Source: Rachicladosporium sp. CCFEE 5018
Taxonomy: Eukaryota > Ascomycota > Dothideomycetes > Cladosporiales > Cladosporiaceae
Assembly (NCBI GenBank): GCA_002077045.2
Contig: KZ111140.1
Span: forward strand, 2,581,732 to 2,645,731
Direction: 5' to 3'
Length of the DNA stretch: 64,000 bases
Shown: positions 42,521 to 52,872 of the stretch, in pieces
Numbering within the stretch: position 1 is the first letter of the stretch
How the letters are laid out: each line of letters starts with the position of its first letter
Made by a program: the position numbers and the translations under genes
Notes under the pieces: model-generated
The model's input: the letters and a program-made list of their open reading frames with translations, nothing else
Databases searched by the model: none
Told to the model about the DNA's origin: nothing

Positions 42521-42818
42521 GCTTGATTCGCCTTCAGCTGGTTCAACATGGTCTTACGACATCCGACGTCAGCGCAGAGTTTACATCGGAGGTAGCAATG
42601 CGAGGCATTTGGCGACTCTTGTGGCACCAGCGTACATGAAAGGAAAGGAAAGGCAATGCGACAGGTGGGCAACGCGGCAGCGTTTGTAATGAAGACTAGA
42701 ATCTAAGCAAACACCAGTGTCGACCGACCCTGCCTTATCGGAGATCGCTGGCAAGCGATACCCGCCTCAGCCCGTCAGACTGGAGCCCGAGCTGTCTCCG
42801 CAATGCGCTCTCGTTGTT
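42521..42818. other. Intergenic, RTT109 to ExoA (copy B)
   Basis: 298 nt of convergent flank, nothing recognisable. Confidence 0.5.
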
Positions 42819-43743
42819 TCAGGAGTAAAACATATGTTCATCACTGTCCACACCATCGAAGTCCTCCAGCCTCTCGATCCCATCAGTCCTGTAGTCTTCA
42901 GTCGCACTGATCATGAGATCGACGATACCAGTGGACTTCACTTCATCGTTAGTTGGTGTGACTTCGAGAGCTTCACGTCGCCTCGCCTCATCTATGGTGA
43001 TCTGGACACGGAGGACAATGCGAGCGATGGCCATATCACGAGCCAGAATATTCGAGTAGGTTAGCGTGATAGCATCGCGCCTTATGTGCTCCGAGGCGTC
43101 CAACTCCAAGACCGGCTTCATATGCCTCGGCGCGCTGCTGCTCGAGTCTGGCTCGTTGCGCATGATGACCTCCGTCTTTGTGCAGTAGGTAGAGCTGCAT
43201 GGTCGCACAAGCGTCCGCGACTGGACTGTGCACGCCCGTCTGTATGCTCTGGCCAAGGTAGTCGGCGGAGCAGTCGGCGAGTCTAGGCGGGTGGCGCAAG
43301 CCCATCGGACCATGATACAAGCTCTGCGTGTCGACGATCGTGGAATCGACGAAAGCATCCTGCTCGATACGGAAGCTGTTCATGTCGCCCTGAGCAGCGT
43401 GCATGACGACAGTGCGGCCCTTAAAGATCCTTCGGCAATTCCACTTAACAATTGCGGCCGGAACAGCGCCGTTCTTGCTCTTGAGGTCGTTCCATATGAC
43501 GCCGAAGCGCTTTGGATTCATCTCCTTCCTGGCACCGGCTTCTCTCCTGTACGCGGCGTAGACGTCGTAGAGGGTATTTAGGTTTTCATCGACCAAGGCA
43601 ATGCGACCGATGCGTTGGGTCCACTTCGCGGCACCAGGATATAGCACGCGCTGGAACTCGACGTCGACGGCGACTGTGTTGCAGCGGCGGATGAGATTCC
43701 AGCGTGGGTATGTCTGTGTTGCTCGGCAAACGTATGGAGCCAT
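42819..43743 (-). pseudogene. DEDDh exonuclease-like gene ExoA, C-terminal frameshift (copy B)
   Basis: The frame from ATG 43743 runs through the whole exonuclease domain (D27-x-E29, GDM, HSPVAD with the last Asp kept) to AYEAGLG. Near 43101-43110, five bases present in copy A are missing. The shifted frame ends at 43036 (235 aa), while the original frame continues to a stop at 42819. Adding five bases gives 930 nt, the same ancestral length as for copy A with its one missing base. The 235-aa product could still fold and act, so this copy may be partly functional. Confidence 0.65.
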
Positions 43744-44785
43744 AATTTGATAAGCTAGTGTCGAATAGTCGATGGTTCATCGCTCTCCAATGATCAGAAG
43801 ACTAGAAGGGATCGGTCCGGATGGAGGCAGTCGATGGTGGATGGGTTCGAGATGAGATCCGGTAGAGGCGGTAGGGTTGTTGAGTGTCAGAGGAGGAGCC
43901 AGAAGGCCGAGTTCCTCTTACGCCAATCTGTATCTCCATTGACGATCGACACAGCATTAACGCGGCTCTGCACGTCCCGACACAAGAAGCTCTCGCGATG
44001 CATTCAAAGGTTTTGCTAAAGTCGCTCTGTAAAGGTATATATCGGCGCTGGAAAGTGCCGCATCATGGGCTGACACGCGCATCCCTTGCCCTGGACACAA
44101 CATAGCCGCTCCAGTCAATGCGTAGCAAGTAGAGGACCCTGCTTGGAACGTGGGCAAGCCCGAGCAGGCTGCAAGTGCAGATGTGACGTGTGACCTTCGT
44201 CCCGAAAAATCGGTGCCCTAGCAGCTCGTGGGGACGCTCGATTGCAGCTTAGCGCGAGGAAGACGCTTACGCCTCCGGTGCCTTGTCCTAAAGGTGTGTC
44301 TCTTATCAAGCGTTACAAGCCGTCTTGTCGTCAACACGTTATCTCGCGGTCATGTCTTTTGGCAGGTCCTGAAGCCCTTCTGGATTCGATCGTCGAATTC
44401 TTCGGGGGACAATATGCTAGACAATGACAGGAAGTAGCTTGGTATCTACGTATGTTAGAGTAGGTGTATGCTTTGTATCCTGCGAAATACTGACTCCGCT
44501 AAATTACAACATACTTACCTGCGAACGCCAAGCCGCGTTTGTCGAACACCAGGAAAGGGTCAGGAGTGGACTTCGTGTAACTCAGCCATCACTCAACACT
44601 GCCAAACGAAGAGAGGAAAGCAAAGCAGAAGCTGCTGAATGGAGAAAGGACATTGGTACCTAGTGAGGGGATTCGAGATTGGACATCAGTCAGCGGCGAT
44701 TATACTAGAACTCATCGATCGGCGAAACGACATCACCGATCTTTGCAGCACAGTGATCGCGGCCCGAGAAGTGTGAAAGAAGGCC
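43744..44785. other. Intergenic, ExoA to orphan locus (copy B)
   Basis: About 1 kb, clearly diverged from copy A; no shared reading frame. Confidence 0.5.
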
Positions 44786-45306
44786 TTGATTGTTGCGAAG
44801 TTTAACACGGCCAACGTGGTCTTCCGCAGCGGCGCGCTGGCACCCTCGATTCCCCAACCACGTCCCGGACACAGACGCGCATCATCGTTACTCGGTGACG
44901 CTACGCTCGCCCAGCATAATGCGGTCATCCACTTCAAGACGTGGCTCGGCTTGCAAATCGCAAGCAAGGTGTTCGGCAGCATGGCGACGCGTTCAGTGCT
45001 TGGCTACATCACGTCATCAGCCTACTCCGCCAGGAGAAGTTCAGGTGCATGATCTGGAGGTCCGCCGCGAGACGGCCCAGGCCATAATCGCTGACATGCC
45101 GATTTTGGAGAATGCTGTGGGAGTACAGTGTGCCGGATCACTATGCGCCGACTCAGATGCGCGTTGTTGGCGGCCCTCATTACCTCCAGCTCAGCCTCAA
45201 TGCCAAGCTCCCGATCATTCAAGACGAACATGGCAACCTGGGCCTGTACGCAGTGGGTTACATCGCGCAACCGTCATTATGGCTCAATTATGCCATGAAC
45301 ATCTGA
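44786..45306 (+). pseudogene. Orphan Cys-cluster gene, internally deleted (copy B)
   Basis: Relative to 16268-17311, bases equivalent to 16497-17018 (522 nt) are missing. The junction shares the three bases TCA with both edges in copy A. In addition there are a 2-nt insertion before it, 1-nt and 2-nt deletions after it, and the first ATG reads GTG. The Cys cluster lies in the deleted part. Confidence 0.6.
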
Positions 45307-45662
45307 TGCCCGGGTTGGGTCGCAGCATGCGCGAAATGGCGCCATTGATGCGTAAGCTCGATAGTGAGTTCTCGCAAGAAGACGGAGCCGCCACCAAGAG
45401 CGAGCTTGACAGATTGCTCGCAGTAGAAGAAGGGATCTTCACGATCAGTCGGAAGATACCCTATACGGTGAAGGCGCGTATGGCCATGAAGATTACCCGA
45501 GACCAGCACAAGGTCACTAACTATGAACTTGGATCAGGACAGTTGCTGGGATCTCGGAGTGCTTTGCCACCACCACAATTGTCCCACAACACTACAGCGA
45601 TTCTACTCAGATCTCAGTGGGGGCTCGGATGGAAGCAGATACGTCTTTCTTTAACAGAATGA
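45279..45662 (+). CDS. Small orphan frame, open (copy B)
   Basis: 127 codons starting M-A-Q-L-C-H, ending Q-I-R-L-S-L-T-E. The copy A equivalent has a TAG. It contains no known domain. It overlaps the 3' end of the deleted orphan in another frame; it may be an exon of that gene or chance. Confidence 0.25.
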   Translation: MAQLCHEHLMPGLGRSMREMAPLMRKLDSEFSQEDGAATKSELDRLLAVEEGIFTISRKIPYTVKARMAMKITRDQHKVTNYELGSGQLLGSRSALPPPQLSHNTTAILLRSQWGLGWKQIRLSLTE

Positions 45663-46078
45663 ACATAGTGTCCGAGGTATGAGAGGCTGTAAGAAGTAGC
45701 AAAGAGAGTTTCACGAGCTAGAGCCAGTGGTCGTGATCGCGCGATATAGTCACAAGTTAGCAGGTAATACTCTTGATCACGACACTGTACTCGAAAGGCA
45801 AAATAAAGTGAACGAATTTGGAAGGACGAATGAGTAGCTATCTCTCTGCTCAGCCCCATAGTGGGCAATGAGACTCGCGCGCTTTCGGCCCTGTAAACCA
45901 CAACGCCCAGCTTCAAAGCTCATGTCGCACGATCAGGAGGACAGTGCGACAATGATACACACCGCCTGTCTCGTCTATCCCGGCTCTCAACAACCTTGGT
46001 ATTGGCCCACCACGCTCAGCCTCCTCTCCAATTGCGCCGTGTCTTGTACGCTGATGTCCAGTCTATCTTGACTCGCGC
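45663..46078. other. Intergenic, orphan locus to ExoB (copy B)
   Basis: 416 nt matching 17668-18083; no content recognised. Confidence 0.5.
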
Positions 46079-47212
46079 TCAGATCTTCTTCGCCTTCTCG
46101 TTAGCCGCGACACATTCCGCCTCGTACTGGTCGACCTTGGTGCGGTACTTCTTGTGCGCTGGGACTTTGTCAGACGAAGTAGAAGTCTGGGTGCTGCCGT
46201 TCGATGTAGTGTTGTGATTAGCGGAATGGCCACCGCCAGCGCTGTTGGGCGCGAAGTTGTAGTTTGACATGTTGCTAATGGATACACCGGCGCCGAGGGT
46301 GAGATTGAAAGCATTGCTCTCCACAGTAATGTTGTTGTTCGTGATCCCTCCATTCGTAGCGGACGCGCCGGCAGTAGTGATTGAAATGTCGTCCGTCGAA
46401 TGAGTACTCTCGCTCTCGACATCGAACTTAGCGGCTTTGTCTCTCTGAGCTTGCTTCAACTTGCGGACGCGCTTCTTCGTGCTGCTATTGTTGGGATTGG
46501 CTGTTTTAAATGCAGTCTTCTTATCCGCCTTGCCCTTGTACGTGTTCTTCGGCTGCTCATACATCATGGAGTATGCCCCAACCTTGCGATAGGTACCGTC
46601 GGACTTCATCTCAGCGAGCTTCGCGGCGCGATCGTACGGATGATCGCGAAGATACAGCTTCATTGCCGCCTGTGAGTCCTCGACAGGGGAGTGAACCTTG
46701 CCTTGAATCTCCTCGCCTAGGATCAAACGAGCACAAGTTGCCAGACTTGGCTTCTTGTTGTCGTCAAGTCCGGAGTAAAGTTTTTGAGTATCGATGAGAG
46801 TACAGTGGTCTTTAAAGAACTTGGCCGCATCGAAATGGTAAAACTTTTTGATGTCGGAAGTCTTATCGTGGAAGATGACCGGACGGTCCTTGAGAAGCTC
46901 CATGACCCACTTCTCGACGAGCCGAGCAGGTTGGGCGCCGTTGGCGATGAGGAGATCGGACTTCGCCACCATGAATCTTTCCGGAGGCATCTTCTTACGA
47001 ACGCCATCCTCGTTGCAGTAAGCAGCGTACGTGTCGAGTCCGCTCTGTCCGATGGTATTGGTGATTGCGATTCTTCCAATACGGTGCTGGCTCTTGCTGC
47101 CGTCGTCGAAAACCATCTCCTGGTCTTCGAGGTCGACCGAGGCCGGCTCACCAGGAAGGAAGAGATCCGGACGGGGGAAGATCTGAGTAGCGCGACAACC
47201 CAGTGGAGCCAT
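46079..47212 (-). CDS. DEDDh exonuclease-like protein ExoB (copy B)
   Basis: 377 aa, same length as copy A, with D27-x-E29, D120 and HSPVED conserved. The start is the ATG followed by APLGCRATQ, which is the position shared with copy A and ExoA; an upstream in-frame ATG at 47278 exists only in this copy. The Asn/Ser-rich tail is kept. Confidence 0.65.
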   Translation of the reverse strand: MAPLGCRATQIFPRPDLFLPGEPASVDLEDQEMVFDDGSKSQHRIGRIAITNTIGQSGLDTYAAYCNEDGVRKKMPPERFMVAKSDLLIANGAQPARLVEKWVMELLKDRPVIFHDKTSDIKKFYHFDAAKFFKDHCTLIDTQKLYSGLDDNKKPSLATCARLILGEEIQGKVHSPVEDSQAAMKLYLRDHPYDRAAKLAEMKSDGTYRKVGAYSMMYEQPKNTYKGKADKKTAFKTANPNNSSTKKRVRKLKQAQRDKAAKFDVESESTHSTDDISITTAGASATNGGITNNNITVESNAFNLTLGAGVSISNMSNYNFAPNSAGGGHSANHNTTSNGSTQTSTSSDKVPAHKKYRTKVDQYEAECVAANEKAKKI

Positions 47213-48748
47213 TGCGTGTGTTGTGAGTATGTCTGGAAGCTGCGAAGGGTTAGCTAGGTCCGGATCAACTGTGGTCAAGAGAAGCTGCTTACGTGCAGGT
47301 CTGATGCAGCAGGACTATGCAATTGCAAGAGCAGCTTGCGTGTGCGCGTAGCGTGATCGGGAGGAAGTCTTGCTAAGTGGTAGAAGACTAGATAGGGTTT
47401 GGTCGAAGTTATTTACTATAGAGTGTTCGAGGAGACATCTGGAGTCGTGGTGCTATCTACGCTGGGCGCGGAGCCACTAGCGCGGCAGGACATAAGTGAA
47501 GTGAACGTCGATATATGTGACTCGAACAACGGACCCAATCGGAGGCGTCTGTCCTTGCCGAGGACTGGAGTGACTTGTGTATACTAGTTCCACAGACGTG
47601 AATGTAATCGCAAGTTGCAGGGTCGTTCACTTCTGCTTGGAACTTCGGACGTAGTCTGGAAGCGTGCACACATCGTCGAAGACCCCTTCGCCGAATGCAT
47701 CGTCGGTGACGCGAGATCGTACTTGGTGTTGTCTGGAGAGCCCACCATGGTGAATGTTCGTCGTGTTGCGCACATTGCTACACTTGAAGAGCCCAAGAAC
47801 GCAGCTTCTATGCCCCCGGCTATCCTTCAACGGAGCGCAACCTCATAGCTGGTCCAGACGGACGCAGCTCTTCATGGTGACGATCAGTAGAGGTATCTAC
47901 ACGTTCTCTACGGTTGGACAGCGCCGTACGCTCCATGCGGCCGGTGTCATACAAGTATATATGCTGCTCATACCCTAAGGCATCAGTGCGAGCATCCCCA
48001 AACAAACACGAGACAAAGCGGGTATCGAAAGGTCCGTTCACACTGTCTGTGAAACCTTACTGTCTGCAAGATCCGGTGAGACTGGTGACAAAGTCAGCGG
48101 GAAAATGCTCCGGAGTGCAAGACGGGAAGTGCAGCATGGGAAAGCTTGACACAAGTCCATGGCCTACACAAAGCACAACTTCCCCCAGCGAAATTTACAT
48201 CATAGACCAAGCACTCAGCTCTGGACTGCTACCTTCTTTTTTGTCCTCTACTCTCGTGTATGTTCTGATCCTGTCCGAAAGTTGTGACTAGACCTCGAGA
48301 CAGCTATGTCAGGGCCGTCACTCTTGCCAGTAACTACTGCTTTGTCTCCACCGGACGTTTCCAATGGTAGCGGTAGAACAATCCGAGAAGCAAACGTGGT
48401 GTAGAGGCGGCCATGGCATACACAGGTTGTTGGTCTTCGGGTCGATTCAAGAGCTTTGGCTGGTGCAATGGACCTCATACGAAGGCGGAGACTCAGTCGA
48501 GCAGTGAGCATCTCTCCATGCTTAGTGGCAATCTCGGCGCGGCTCTTATAGCACTCGGGTCACGTAGATCTGGAGTTATATGGTGTGCCAAAGACAACGT
48601 ACATACAGTAGAGATGTTGGAGTCCGCTTCGATGCCAAGCTACCCCGATTCGGAGCACTGGAGGCATGGCGCAGGTAGACAGACTACATGCTTGATGACA
48701 GTGCGGCGAACTAACGGCAAGGACTGATATATTGGCAGGTCTCATCCA
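47213..48748. other. Long intergenic region upstream of ExoB (copy B)
   Basis: Counterpart of 19218-20753. The TATA-like element reads TTATTTACTATAG here. No gene supported. Confidence 0.5.
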
Positions 48749-49751
48749 TTACAGTCTGTGAAGTTTACCCCTCGGGGGTGTAGCAGGTAACTCCACCTCA
48801 TCGGCCTTGATCGCTTTCTTCTTGCTAAAGTGCACGAGACAGCTTGCAAAAGCATCGCCAGCCTTAACCACAGGCTTTGTGTGGCCTTCGATCGCCTTAA
48901 TAGATTGTTGCTTGACTTCCGGCATCTTAACGATAGTCTCAGGTTTGCTTAGCTCCTGCAAAATAGCAGCATACCTCTCCATACACAACGCCAGATCTCG
49001 AGCCGCATTGGCTGCTCGGACAACCTCCTCTGCCTGAATTGCCTTCTCTGCTTCGATGGCCCTTTGTCCCTCGCGCGCCTTCGCTTTCCGAGCAGCGTTT
49101 CCCATCTCCAGCTTCCAAGCCTCAGCTTGCGCCTCATCTGCAGACTCGATCAACGAGTCATGATATACACGATCTCGTCGACTCTGCTCAAACCTCCATC
49201 GCATCTCTGTATCTCTGAGACGCTGCATTTCGACCGAGATCGATCATCCTTGAGCTTCGAGTCTCTCTCGAGCAGCCTCATACAGAAACGGTACATTTCG
49301 AGCATCTTCCCATAGATCTCTCGAAGGACTCGAGCCTGGGTGGAACGAGCTCTCTAAATGGATCATCGCCTTCTCGACACCGGCAGGCATCGTAGCCTTC
49401 GCCTTCCGCTTCACAAGTTCCGTGGACCAGAGGTATTGTGTCGAGACGTCAATCCCTTTCACAGTGCCGCGAAGCTCCCCGAAAGCGTGTTTGATGTCTG
49501 CGCTGCAGTAAGTGATCATTGAATGGTGTCGGAAGATTATTCTGAGGTGGACTTTGATCTCGTCGGAGTTCGTGGGAGCGTAGGGGTCGTCTTACGCTGC
49601 GGAGTAGATCTCCTCGAGCTGTGTATTTGTGACAAATAAATGCTTAGGTTATCGGTCTGCGATTCCTCGCTCGAGCACTAGGATGCAGTGGGTCGTTGTC
49701 TCCTGGTACTAGATCGAGACGAGGAGGTACAATGGGAGTGTCGGTCGCCAT
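48749..49751 (-). pseudogene. Helical orphan protein, pseudogene (copy B)
   Basis: Frame followed from ATG 49751 (MATDTPIVPPRLDLV) to TAA 48749. Lesions: an extra base near the codon for D-N-D-P, then TAA codons after A-D-R and after Y-S-A-A. The C-terminal part (48749 to about 49520) is open and aligns with copy A where copy A is broken. Total length is again 1003 nt, so each copy has gained one base at a different place in a 1002-nt gene. Confidence 0.6.
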
Positions 49752-50703
49752 GTCGAGGAAAGAGATTCGACGAGACGGACAATGAGTAATGTTAAGAATT
49801 GGCCTTGAGTGCAGAATAAGACGGTCGACGCTGTTGTGTCAGAGAAACTTCGGTAGTAGTCGGACCTAGAGTCAGAGGTGAACCTCTATATGAACACAGA
49901 CGAGATAGAAAGAAGACATGTACTTGCTACCTTCAAAGTTCATATGACCGACGTACCGCATCGAACGCGCGACTCGATGTTCGTAGAATCTCGCTGACCA
50001 CCTGCCAGTCACAATTGGTAGGTCAGGTGAGGACACTACCGTGCCCTTGTCTGCAGCACCATACATAGGATCAGGAATGCATCGACACCGAAGGCCACAG
50101 GTAATCGATCCCACGCTCGCCGGGTTGCGTGCGACCAGAAGGCCTCATCCAGTGCCATTGGGATTTACTCACGTGCCATCCAAATAGCCAGCGACATGCG
50201 ATGTCGTTTCGAGCTTGAAGGGTCTCATGGGGTTCTCGCTTTCGTGCAAGCCTAAGTGCGAGCAGAGTACGGCGGCGTGGAGGCAATAGATTGCGGCGCG
50301 ACGTAAGGCGACGTCCCTCGACTTCTGCATCTGGCGGTCTTTGCAGTGCGTTAAATTCGGGGTAGTGAGGGGAACGTCCACCGAAATCGAGCCAGGCGGC
50401 TTGATGGCGGCCTCGCGAGGGTTCATTCTCGTTCAGTCGTCTGCTCGACTTGTACATTCGAAGACAGCTCCATCATGCGAAATCCACAGTGGACCCCGCC
50501 ATGCGAAGTATGGTAAAGTGGAAGGCATATACAGGATTGACCCAAGGTACTGGAGCACAGGTTGTTCTCATTGGTCAGCCAAACCTCGAAGCTAGCAAAT
50601 AGGTTCGTGTTCTGTCACCTTAATCACAATAACGCTCATTGGCTGGGCGCTTTCGCGACTTGACCTCAGGTCCTTCGAGGTGAACAGTACTAAGATATTG
50701 AGA
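49752..50703. other. Intergenic, upstream of the Mmc1-like gene (copy B)
   Basis: Diverged counterpart of 21757-22753, nothing coding supported. Confidence 0.5.
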
Positions 50704-52754
50704 ATGTCCCGCCACACTGGCACGCTTCGGCGGCTGTTGACAAGCGACAATCATGTCTGCCTCTCATGCAAATCTCAGCGCGTTGCTCGGCGAGCGTTGT
50801 ATCATAGTGATGCGAGTGAGCGGAGACCTCAGTTCAGCGCGGCCAGACGAAGAGACGGGTTGAGAAGAGATCCAACGCCGCAAAGGTGGCACACAAAGGG
50901 ACTTAATGCTCTGCGAAACTCGACGGTAGCCTCTGCTACAGCTGTCAATCCGCCGTCCACGGTGCCAAACGCCTATGGTGAGCTGCATTCTCGACTAGCA
51001 GCGCTCCAGGACTCGGCCTCAGGCTTCGCCGATCTGTCGCGGCTACAGCTCGCCTTGCGTAGTCTGGAAAGCGACAGCCCAACACTCCGTGTGCGTTCCT
51101 CGGACTGGGTGACAAAGGTGTACATGCAGCACGGAGACTTGCCAGAGTACTGCTGGCAGATGCACTCGGCTCGGAGGAAGCATGGGAGAACCAGCTGCAG
51201 GACGACACGGGCGACGGGAGAGGCTTGCTACTGCGCTACGGCGATGAGATTGATACAGTGTCCGTGACGAAGGACCTAATTCAGACGATAGACATCCCCA
51301 GTCCGTTCCTGAAGCGGCATGGACTGGAGATTCTGATCACTGGCTTCAGTACAGGAGGCTTGGCTGCGGAGGAGAGCGAGGAGCTGGAAAGTCAACTGCT
51401 TGTGCCGAGCTTGACGATTTTGAACACATCTCGTGGGCAAGTGGGCTTTGTGCGGTATCCAGTTCATATGGCTTTACTGGTCGGACAAGGCGTCGAAGGT
51501 GCTGTAGAGGCAGCGCGCATACTCGAGGTCGAGCTCGATCCGGCACTTGTTGGCGCAGCGCTGGATCTGCCTGTACGTCAAGATGCAGAGAGGTTGTCGG
51601 TATTCTCCGGCACAGGTCAGATCGTCGACATCAGTCTCGCAAGCCATGCTCTCGACCTCTTCCGCACAAGTAATGCCAACGGCGCACAGTTCAGTCACGA
51701 GTGGGAAGCAAGCAACGTCCCTGAAACAGCATCATTCATCAGCTCGGCCGCCCAAACCTCAGCCTCGAGCCCGAAGCCCGCCATCGCCTCCACAATCGCC
51801 TCTCTTCTCAACTCTGCAACAACAGCCATCAACGACGGCGAGCACACTTCTCTCCAAACGGCCGACTCCGCCTCCGTGTCCCCGACGAAACGCACTCAAC
51901 TTCTCTCAGACCTCACCTCGTGGTCCGCATCAGCCCACAAAGACCTACAACTCAACCTCACAGCCGCCTTCGCCTCCCCAACCTGGCGCCGTACAGCCTG
52001 GTTCCGCCTCCTCTGGCGCATAGACGACGTCTCGCAAGTCTCCACGCACCTTCTGCAGCATGCCTGGCTCCGGGAAGCCGAGCTCGAACTCGCTTGTTTG
52101 AGTGGTAAGCTTCTTGAAGGAGGATTAGCTACGCCAGCAACACTGCGGGAGCCGGAGTTCCAGGCGCTGGTGCCGGAGGGTATGCAGGCCGAGCTTGTCA
52201 CGCACGAGAAAGTGAAAGATCAGGAGGAGAGTGTGACTGAGTTGATGCAGTTGCCCACATTGCTGTCGAGGGTGAAGGCACAGAGTGGGCTGAATCCGCT
52301 GTTCAATCCGCCTTGGCCGCAGACGATTGCACTTGCTCGTATGCACCTCATTCATACTCTGATTCCGCCCTTTCACGCTCGAGCTCAGGCTCTGCTGTTG
52401 CAATCCTTGACCACCACAGCTGCTACCTCTGCCCTCGGTGTCTGGCTCGTCGTCGCCACGTCCGGCGTCGCGGTCTACGAAGCTGGCGCTGTAGCCGCGT
52501 TGGGCTTGGTGTGGAGTCTGAGGAGACTGCAGAAGAAGTGGGGGATTGAGAGGACGAAGTTCGCTGGCGACGTCAGTGACTTTGCAAGAAGGGCGCTGAG
52601 TGAGGTCGAAGGACATCTGCGAAAGGTCGTAGAGAGCGGAGGAAGAGTGGAGGTGCAGCAGGCCGAAGTCGAAGGGTGGGCTCGTGCCAGGAAAGCTGTG
52701 GAGGATGCGAGACAAGCACTGGCTGAGGTGCAGCAAGGCTGGAGCACGCCATAG
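50704..52754 (+). pseudogene. Mitochondrial Mmc1-like gene with one-base deletion (copy B)
   Basis: From ATG 50704 the frame matches copy A for about 128 codons to L-R-V, where one base is missing (near 51092; copy A reads GGGTTGCA, copy B GTGTGCG). The shifted frame ends at 51267. The original frame resumes immediately and stays open to the stop at 52754 with normal family sequence. The region up to about 52010 is strongly diverged from copy A; beyond that only about 8 differences occur in 740 nt. Confidence 0.6.
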
Positions 52755-52872
52755 AATTGGTGAAGGTGTAAGATAGCGAAAGCGCAAAGACTGTAATACT
52801 ACATGCACGCAATACTAATACATCGCCATAATCATACAAAGCTCCCATAACCCACCGCTTCCCAAGGTATAA

